Shown piece by piece: positions 57,001-64,000 of a DNA stretch of 64,000 nucleotides (its first letter is position 1; every line of letters begins with the position of its first letter). The translations under genes and the position numbers were made by a program. The DNA is from Smallanthus sonchifolius (Eukaryota > Streptophyta > Magnoliopsida > Asterales > Asteraceae). The stretch is from assembly GCA_023525975.1 (NCBI GenBank), contig CM042035.1, forward strand, positions 35,803,001-35,867,000, in the 5' to 3' direction. Under the pieces are notes generated by a model. That model ran no database searches. It was given only the letters and a program-made list of their open reading frames with translations, and was not told the DNA's origin.

Positions 57001-58884
57001 AAGATCATCCAAATCTATCAAACATCCAATTTTGTCAGCTTCATCCATATTAGAATCTTCAAAGAACAAAGAAGTATCTAACATGTCAGCATCATTAGCT
57101 TCATTGTCACCACTAGTCATCATATTGGCTTCCACAATAACCTCCGACTCCCCCTGAGTTAATGAAAGCTTAGATGCAGCGTGTTGACGCTTACCTAAAC
57201 CATCACTAGTACTTGGTTCATCATCATCATCTGGATTCTTCTGAATACCAATACTGTGACAAGAAGTTTTATCATTCTGAGCCTTCTCCACTGAGTGTCA
57301 AGACGCTCAACCAATTGATTAACAAGGATATGCATCTCTGCAAGCACCTTTTTTTGATCATTAATAATCTGAGAACGATGGGCTTCTCTAGCAAGTAAAT
57401 CATCTACCTGAGATTGTAAGCATGAAACCTGTGTTTCCAAGGCTTGTATTCGTTCATCACTAACATGTCTTGTAGACGGACCAGCCTCATCTTATGCTTT
57501 AGATACAGTAGGGATCACCTGAGGACTAGGAGATTGTGAAAGAATAGGAGTTAAGATCAAAGAATCAACAAACTCCCTATCCATTGCAGATTGAGCAGCA
57601 CTAATAGCCGAAGCCATCAATTTAGGTCCTTTGGCTACAGGAGCTTCATCATCCTCATAACAGGATGTTTCATCTTGTAATTTCCTTTTACCAAGTACTG
57701 TATTGGGAGGAGGACCCCTTACAGACTTGCGTCTTGCTAAAGAAAACTTTCATCTTACCTAGAAACTTCTGACAGTTGTCATATATATTTCTAGTAACTC
57801 GAGGAAGTTTAGCTAACTGATCATAATGATCAGGTCCAAAATCCTGAGAACTTTAATCATTGTCATCAGAGCTACCAGATCCATATGAACTGGTGCTAGT
57901 CTCTTCAACCTCAACATCATCAACATGAGGTTCATTATCAACATGGACAGTTACATCATCATCATCATCACCATCCTCACCATCATCACTGTCAGTACCT
58001 TCATTATCATCACCACCTTCCTCATCATCTTCCTCCTCATCTTGATTCTCAACTGGAGGTAATTCCATAGCAGGATCATCATGTATCCAGTTATTGTTTG
58101 GCGGTGCAACATAAGCAGGATTAATTATGTGCCCAAACAATGGTGTAGCAATTGGAATCAAAGCAGGATTCTACTTTTTAATAGTCATACAATTAGTAAA
58201 GATCCTCTTTGTCATTGGAGTTAAATTCAATCGTGGATTTGCAGGTGGCAAATTAGGGATCAAATGATTCAGGATAACCTGCAAGAATCGAGGGTACATT
58301 AAGAAACCATGACCCTCAGGTGGTGTAATCTGCATCACCAAATCCCTGTAGAAGTAAAGAGCAAAGTTGAAAGGTCGATTCAATGTCAAAGCTACCATTG
58401 CAGCTTGCAAAGAAGACTTTACCCCGTCAGTACCAGCTTTCCTTGGTGATAAGCATTGAATAAGCACATGCATAAAATATCTCCATTGCCCTACAAGACC
58501 ACCCTTGCGTGCTTGTGTATCATTCTGGCGACCTCGATAACCCATTCTTTGAAAGCAACCCATAATTAGGGTATTCGGTAAACTAACCAGGTCATCATTT
58601 CTTCCACCCAAAGCAAGAGCTGTCCTGATATATTGAGCAAAAATAGCAATGTCTTGGTTTTTTACTGTAGCCCGAATCACATGTGGATCAACATCTGGAT
58701 CTTGGGGTGCCGTCTCCCATAATTGTTGAATGTATAATAGGCTAATATGAGGATTAGCTGAAAGCGCGACATGAATCCTTGATCGATTGAGAAAAGTAAC
58801 AATTTCTTGATAATTTGCCGCCACAGCTAACTCGGGATCAAGTAGTGCCACCTGATTGTGTTTATATTTCACACGACGATCCAT
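54055..58884 (-). pseudogene. env-position ORF of minus copia, with internal duplication
   Basis: Starts at 58884 (MDRRVKYKHNQVALL). The upstream hydrophobic run MFLFLFCFFF is read through the pyrimidine tract of the 3' splice site and is not a signal peptide. N-terminal domain: EIVTFLNRSRIHVALSANPH, VIRATVKNQDIAIFAQYIRT, WRYFMHVLIQCLSPRKAG, FLMYPRFLQVILNHLIPN. An in-frame TAG at 58171-58173 follows TIKK. It continues as TPLFGHIINPAYVAPP, an acidic tail, a coiled coil with INDQKKVLAEMHILVNQLVE, an EEELEEGEI stretch, and a C-terminal part (FRLFALKRTDGVQYLKPR, VIVRFFDAMNLANFLRSDQK). The acidic-to-C-terminal portion occurs twice. No membrane helix seen; function unknown. Confidence 0.82.
54133..58020. 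repeat. 1.94-kb tandem duplication in 3' ORF
   Basis: Copy 1 54133-56076, copy 2 56077-about 58020, offset 1944 bp, high identity by eye. The 56077 junction falls in the ATC/CATCAT-rich stretch encoding the acidic tail, so slippage or unequal exchange at that low-complexity DNA is likely. Confidence 0.9.
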
Positions 58885-58910
58885 GACCTGCTTAAAAGAT
58901 ATGATTAGAC
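58882..58910 (-). other. putative 3' splice site before 3' ORF
   Basis: Minus strand ATATCTTTTAAGCAG|GTC ATG: AG at 58888-58889, three bases before the ATG, with a T-rich tract upstream. Confidence 0.6.
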
Positions 58911-61208
58911 ATTCACATTTTTTCAAAATAACAAAGATAAAAAAGAAACAAAATAAAAACAAAAACAAAAAAAATTAATTTTGAAAAAATTTAAAAAATT
59001 TCCAAGTCTAAACACTACTGACCCCCTAGGCGAACTTAACAAGTTCGATTAGAGTTACAAGAGGTGAACTTGTTAAGTTCGCCTGAGCAAGTTCGCTCAA
59101 AAAGACGAATAACCACATAATTTAAAATCCAATACTTTGATGTTATTAGCCCAAATCAACCATACATGAAAGATCGCCAACACTTGTTTAATGTATAACA
59201 ACATTTAATTTCATTGATTACGTTCAAATCGATTATGAATCAATGAAGACGACAAAGGTAGTTAAACGCGATGATGAAATCTCAAAATTGGAATGAATCA
59301 ATGGATGAAATCCTGTAAGAGTACCTTGGTTAGAAGCGTAATCCAAATTCAATCAAGAATCAACCTCAAAATACTACTGTCTCACTTTAACAATCGAAAT
59401 CCGATGTACAAATCAACAAACTGATAAACTCGCCTAACAAGTTCGCAAGAGTCAAAGATACTGAAGACTGACCAAGTTCGCACGGTTATAGATATACCCA
59501 TTAGGTTAAGTTCGCTAGATTAAGCGAACTTAACAAGTTCGCCTATCCAGCGAACATATCAAGTTCGCCTATTTCACACTTAGCCAAAAAAAATTTTAAT
59601 TTTTAATTTTTCATTTTCTTTTCGACAAGCCGACCATCATGCAACCTGTGCACAACTTAATCCAAAAATAATTAGAATTGATTCATGGAGGATAGAAACA
59701 AAATCCTTCAAATTTTATGCTAAAACGTACGAAAATCTTTTGGTATTTTTTTTAAATGAAGTAAAGCAGTAAATCTAGAAACAACTACAAAATAAAATCT
59801 TTTTGGTTTTTATCTATACATACTAAATCACATATTTTTGGTCAAACACTGAGAGTGAGAAGATCATATCAGTATCTTTGATGTATCACATACCCATTCT
59901 AAACATCAAAACCCTAGCAGATCTAAGGTTTGACCTATGGTATTCTGTATGTTTACAGATACTTGGTTCAGCAAACCAACAATTTGTCCAACATTCTATG
60001 ATATCTCAGCTAACAATTTCCTAGGTCTAATACATCATATTGTCATAAACTAACAAATCTTTTGAAATTTCTTTTTAAATTCTCAGAAATTCATGAAATG
60101 ATACGCGATAAACTTCAAATTAAATAGGATCAGATCATGACATGTTAACTTATTCTTACCGAATTTGCAATATACTACATGTCAATTCAAATTGTCAGCT
60201 TTATAAGATTTGAAACTACAAGCGTTTTTATCCCACGTTCTTGTGAGTTAGTACCATTTATATGAAAACAATGAGTACCTCACAAATATGCCAACAGTAA
60301 TGTAAAATTGCACCATCTTCAAGACATATTGAGACTTATGCAAAGTTTAGATCAATTTCCAGGATGAGAGTATCTCAATTAGCACAGAAAAAGAACCAGA
60401 TACCGAAGGATATACTGAATCATAATGATTCAGAATCAAATGATTCATATAACTTGGTTTTGGATGAAGTATCATGATTCGTAGTAACAGAAGAATGATC
60501 ATGGAATCGATTGACTCAATGATACATGATAATGTGATCCAACTGTTATCTGGATATATTCAATGGAATCAAGATAATTGATCCAAGGGTGAGTATATGT
60601 TACAACAAGTTGTCAGAAACATGTCTTAGTCCAACTTCACATGGCATGTTTTTCGGGACATGGGCAGTGAAGTGAACTGAAACATTGTGCTAATCAATAT
60701 AGTCCGATACTGGTCACATGAAATACTTAAACTCTCATATTCTTTATCTGATCATGATCTTTTAACACTCACACCCAGCATACCGTGGGTTCAAATCACA
60801 ATTGTAACATAGATCATTATGTTTTCACATTACTAATGGACTAAAAACGCTTCTAGCCTACTGACAATTCAAATTACATGCAAATATTCAAATTAAAATT
60901 TATATACAACAATGTCAAACATTCATGAAGCTATCATTTCCTGTTTATGCAAACTAAGAAGTTTAGATCAAATCATATAGGCACACACATAAATACAGAC
61001 ACCACGTAGTCAATCTATGGTCATGAGTATGTAATCACCTACTGATGTACTATCATTTTTTCTATAACTTCAAGTAGTGCCGATTTTATGTTTTTCAAAT
61101 TTCATTGGGTCTTTCAGAAAGCAAGTAAACTAGCTAAAATAAAGTATAAAACTATTTACTTTAAATAATCTAAAAAACTAAAAGAAAAACTTCCATGAAA
61201 AACCTTTA
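58890..61208 (-). other. spacer between pol and 3' ORF, minus copia
   Basis: Non-coding 2.3 kb. From pol toward the ORF: a block shared with 28433-29040 (60640-61200), a block shared with the plus spacer (about 60200-60560), a hairpin set with TATA-like sequence (59487-59567), a second hairpin set (59029-59082), and the splice site. Confidence 0.75.
59029..59567 (-). promoter_or_regulatory. GCGAACTT hairpins and TATA-like box ahead of 3' ORF
   Basis: Minus-strand hairpins at 59550-59567 and 59524-59542 (GCGAACTT-GTT-AAGTTCGC), TATATCTATAA at 59487-59497, then hairpins at 59061-59082 and 59029-59047. The arm sequence equals that of this element's LTR. Confidence 0.6.
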
Positions 61209-62893
61209 TCACGTTAGATTAAGCATACCAATCATTTGAGTAAGAAATTCAAACCGTGTACGATCGAATGCTTTGGTAAACAAATTTGCATAATTGTCAT
61301 CCGTATGAACTCTCACCAACTCAATCAGCTTCTTTTTTGCACAATCACGAATGAAATGATGTCGAATCTCTATGTGCTTTGTCTTTGAATGTTTCTCAGG
61401 ATTTGTTGTGATCGACATAGTGGCTGTATTGTCAACCATCATTGGTGTCCCTGTAAAGTTCAAACCATAATGTCTCAACTATTGTTGAATCCATAGGATT
61501 TGGGAAGAACAACTACCTGCTGCAATATATTCTGCCTCACATGTTGAAATTGCAACTGAGGTTTGTTTTTTGCATTGCCAAGACATAAGTCTATTCCCTA
61601 GAAATTGACAACCACCAGATGTTGATTTTCTGTCGAGACCGCAACCTCCATAATCTGAATCTATAAAAGCTTTAAAATCAAAGTCAGAATTAATTGGATA
61701 CCATAATCCCAACCTTGGTTTACCCTTTAAGTATCTAAAAATCCGCTTTACAGCAATCAAATGAGATTCCTACGGCTTAGACTGAAATCTTGAACACAAG
61801 CATACTGAGAACATAATATATGGACGTGACGTTGTCAGATACATTAAAGACCCGATCATTCCTCTTTATAATCGACAATCCACCTCTTTCACTTTCAGGT
61901 CAGAATCTAGTTTGTGATTAACTGGAATTGGAGTGTTGAAAGCTGAAGCATTTTCCATATCAAACTTCTTGATAATATTAGCAACATACTTTGTTTGATG
62001 AATATAAAAACCATCTTCCTTTTGATCAACCTGAAGAACCAAAAAGAATGATAATTCTCCCACGCTGCTCATCTCGAATTTCAACTTCATCACTCTTTCA
62101 AAGTCTTTACACAAGTCAACATTCGTCGATCCAAAGATTATATCATCAACATAGATTTGAACAAGTAATAAATCTCCCCCTTCTTTTCTGATGAAAAGGG
62201 CTGAATCAATTTGACCACGCTCAAATCCATTCTCAAGTAAATGCACCGACAAAGTTTCGTACCAAGCACGAGGAGCCTGATGAAGACCATATAACGCTTT
62301 ATCCAATTTAAACACCTTTTCAGGAAACTTGGGATCTTCAAAACCAGGCGGCATTTTAACATATACTTCTTCCTTTACCTCTCCATACAGAAAATCACTC
62401 TTGACATCCAATTGAAAAACTTTGAAACCCTTGAAAGAAGCATAAGCAAGAAACAAACGTATTGCCTCAATCCTTGCAACTGGAGCGTAAACTTCGGTGT
62501 AATCAACGCCTTCTTGCTGATTAAAACCTTAGACAACAAGTCTCGCCTTATTACGTACCACAACACCATGATCATCACGTTTGCATTTGAATACCACTTT
62601 GTGCCAATAGATCTTGAACCCTTGGGTAAGTGAACCAAATCCCAAACATGTAATTTATCAAATTGAGCCAATTCTTCCTGCATCGCCTCAATCCAACAAT
62701 CATCATCCAATGCCTTAACCACATTCTTAGGTTCTGTATGAAAAATAAAGCAAGCATGTAAACACGTCTCCAAGATACCTGTATCCACAATCTGAGCATA
62801 CAAACATGAACTTTCTTCAAATGTACGATGACTCGTTTGAACACCTGCATTCAAATCACCAACAATATTATCAGTTGGATGATTCTTATGCAC
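61209..62893 (-). pseudogene. pol: copia RT and RNase H, broken
   Basis: From 62893: MHKNHPTDNIVGDLNAGVQT, CWIEAMQEELAQFDKLHVWD, SIGTKW, then a frame change near 62580 and a stop near 62530. RT resumes at 62456 (FLAYASFKGFKVFQLDVKSD; KALYGLHQAPRAWYETLSVH; QIYVDDIIFGS, catalytic YVDD) to 61866. After a gap with stops, RNase H: LKGKPRLGLWYPINSDF, AFIDSDYGGCGLDRKSTSG, STCEAEYIAAGSC (61479-61760), then NFTGTPMMVDNTATMSI, KHSKTKHIEIRHHFIRDC and LFTKAFDRTRFEFLTQMIGM to the stop at 61209. The RNase H end is better preserved than in the plus element. Confidence 0.9.
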
Positions 62894-63979
62894 ACGAGAT
62901 TAAGGAATATCTGAAGCTTGAATAACAGCATCAAGATTTGAAGGCAACTCCCCCTCAACTGAAGCCGATACTGATGAATCATCAACGATGTTCAGGATAT
63001 CATTTGAAGACTCCTGAAACACAGTTTCATCATCGTCAGATTCATCATGTTGTGTTATACCCGAAGTTGAAGCTACATTCGGATCAACGGAAGGAGTATC
63101 CACAATCGGAATAACCGAACGAGGATCGACAGTTGAATCATCATTGCAGTAGGACTGATAGAGTATTTCAGCTTCAACAGGAGAAATTGCAGGGGTAATA
63201 TTGAAAGATCTGAATAATGCCTCATAATTAAATGCCCAAGAGGGACCTTTTGCATCCCGAGGAACAGAACGATTATCACAGTCAATATGAGACCATTCTT
63301 CAATTTGACGTGATTCTTTGTTAAAAACTCTCTTGTTATGAGAATTTGCAACATATCCCAAGAAAATTCTCTCAATTGCCTTCGAGCTGAATTTAGTAGG
63401 AACATAGCGAGTCTTTAACAAGGTACATGGATTCCCAAAGGGCAAAAGAAACGCCAAATTAGGTTTTCGATTGTTGGGCAATTCATAACATGTTTTGTTA
63501 TGTTTCTTCACGGTCAAAACCCTAATAAGAACATGACAAGCTGTATTTACTGCCTCTGCCCAAAAAATAACCGAAAATTTTGAATCAGATATTATAGTAC
63601 GAGCCGTCTCAATAAGGGTTCGATTCTTCCGTTCAGCAACACCATTCTGTTAAGGAACATAAGGATCAATGAATTCATGATGAATACCCTTCTTCAAACA
63701 GAATAAACCCAAATTCCCATTCTTGAATTCTGTGTCGTTGTCACTACGAATTCTCCTGACTTGCAAATTGAACAATTTCTCAAGTCCTACAATTAGGAAC
63801 TTAAGAATTTCAGTTGTTTCATCCTTAGAAGCAAGAAATTTGACCCAACAAAACCTCGAGTAATCATCAGTCACTACCAAACAATAAGATTTACCGCCAT
63901 CACTCTTAACACTAATAGGTCCGAACAAATTAGTAAACTTTGAAGGATGAGAATTCCTATGCTGCTTCCTTTCTTGCAA
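62894..63979 (-). pseudogene. pol: copia integrase, broken
   Basis: Reads NLFGPISVKSDGGKSYCLVV, TDDYSRFCW, RRIRSDNDTEFKNGN (second Asp), FIDPYVP, then TAA at 63650-63652 where copia integrases have Gln, then QNGVAERKNRTLIETART (Glu). The C-terminal portion (63517-62900) has FGNPCTLL, KAIERIFLGYVANSHNKRVF and GPSWAFNYEALFRSFN, with a stop near 62900. The N-terminal zinc domain is cut by frame damage near the window edge. Confidence 0.9.
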
Positions 63980-64000
63980 GGAATACAGTCTTCATTCACA

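Larger units (their letters stand above)
53753..64000 (-). mobile_element. SIRE-like copia, minus strand, 5' end outside window
   Basis: Minus-strand order: integrase (from the window edge), RT, RNase H to 61209, a 2.3 kb spacer, the 3' ORF starting at 58884, purine tract and 3' LTR 53753-54021. Same layout as the plus element, but a different LTR and a different hairpin family (GCGAACTT). gag, protease and the 5' LTR lie beyond 64000. Confidence 0.9.

Noticed and set aside
58885..58968. Hydrophobic N-terminus (MFLFLFCFFFIFVIL) suggesting a signal peptide or envelope protein
   Set aside because: It is the translated T-rich tract upstream of a splice-acceptor-like site; the homologous ORF at 50182 has nothing comparable and starts right after its own acceptor.

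Overview
This window is intergenic DNA from a plant nuclear genome made almost entirely of nested LTR retrotransposons; I found no host gene, rRNA gene or functional tRNA gene. The organism is probably a eudicot of the daisy family (Asteraceae). That rests on three things: gypsy LTRs of 2.5-3.5 kb ending GGGGTGTGACA, a gag type opening MSGRGRG, and SIRE-like copia elements with a second open reading frame 3' of pol of a type I recall from daisy-family genomes. The family call is recall and inference, not a search result. Layout, left to right. 1-8951: two minus-strand copies (A, B) of one copia family. A is cut by the window start. B runs from its 5' LTR to a truncated integrase. A 5'-truncated gypsy LTR (2338-4088) separates them. 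8952-25213: a minus-strand gypsy element with its 5' LTR at 22533-25213, an extra ORF upstream of gag, and a gag split by a GT-AG intron. It hosts a second complete minus-strand chromovirus (9211-19636) that has two 2.8 kb LTRs but no gag and a dead reverse transcriptase. 25214-27008: a plus-strand gypsy fragment (LTR end, PBS, leader, gag). 27009-29299: a mosaic of copia scraps and an unplaced LTR. 29300-37392: a 3.5 kb minus-strand gypsy LTR with a 733 bp internal duplication and its non-coding interior, split by a minus-strand copia fragment. 37393-53746: a near-complete plus-strand SIRE-like copia element, bounded by LTRs and a probable target duplication (GCTTC/ACTTC). A solo gypsy LTR (42103-44579, TSD GTATG) and a second LTR fragment (48332-48809) are inserted in it. 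53753-64000: a related minus-strand copia with LTR, env-position ORF, spacer and pol; its 5' end is outside the window. How the parts work together: the intact biology would be copy-and-paste replication, with Gag forming particles, PR-IN-RT-RH maturing, copying and integrating the genome, PBS/PPT priming the two DNA strands and LTRs driving transcription. Almost every reading frame here is broken, so the region is a graveyard. The most interesting signal is in the non-coding parts. Copia, gypsy and unplaced LTRs each carry their own reiterated short inverted repeats, usually just 5' of a TATA box. In the two SIRE-like copia families the same family-specific hairpins recur in front of the 3' ORF with a TATA-like box and a 3' splice site, and in one family also in the gag leader. 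In the GCGNACTT families the arms show compensatory base changes. The large gypsy LTRs additionally carry tRNA-like A-box/B-box modules, and several end in a covarying terminal hairpin.
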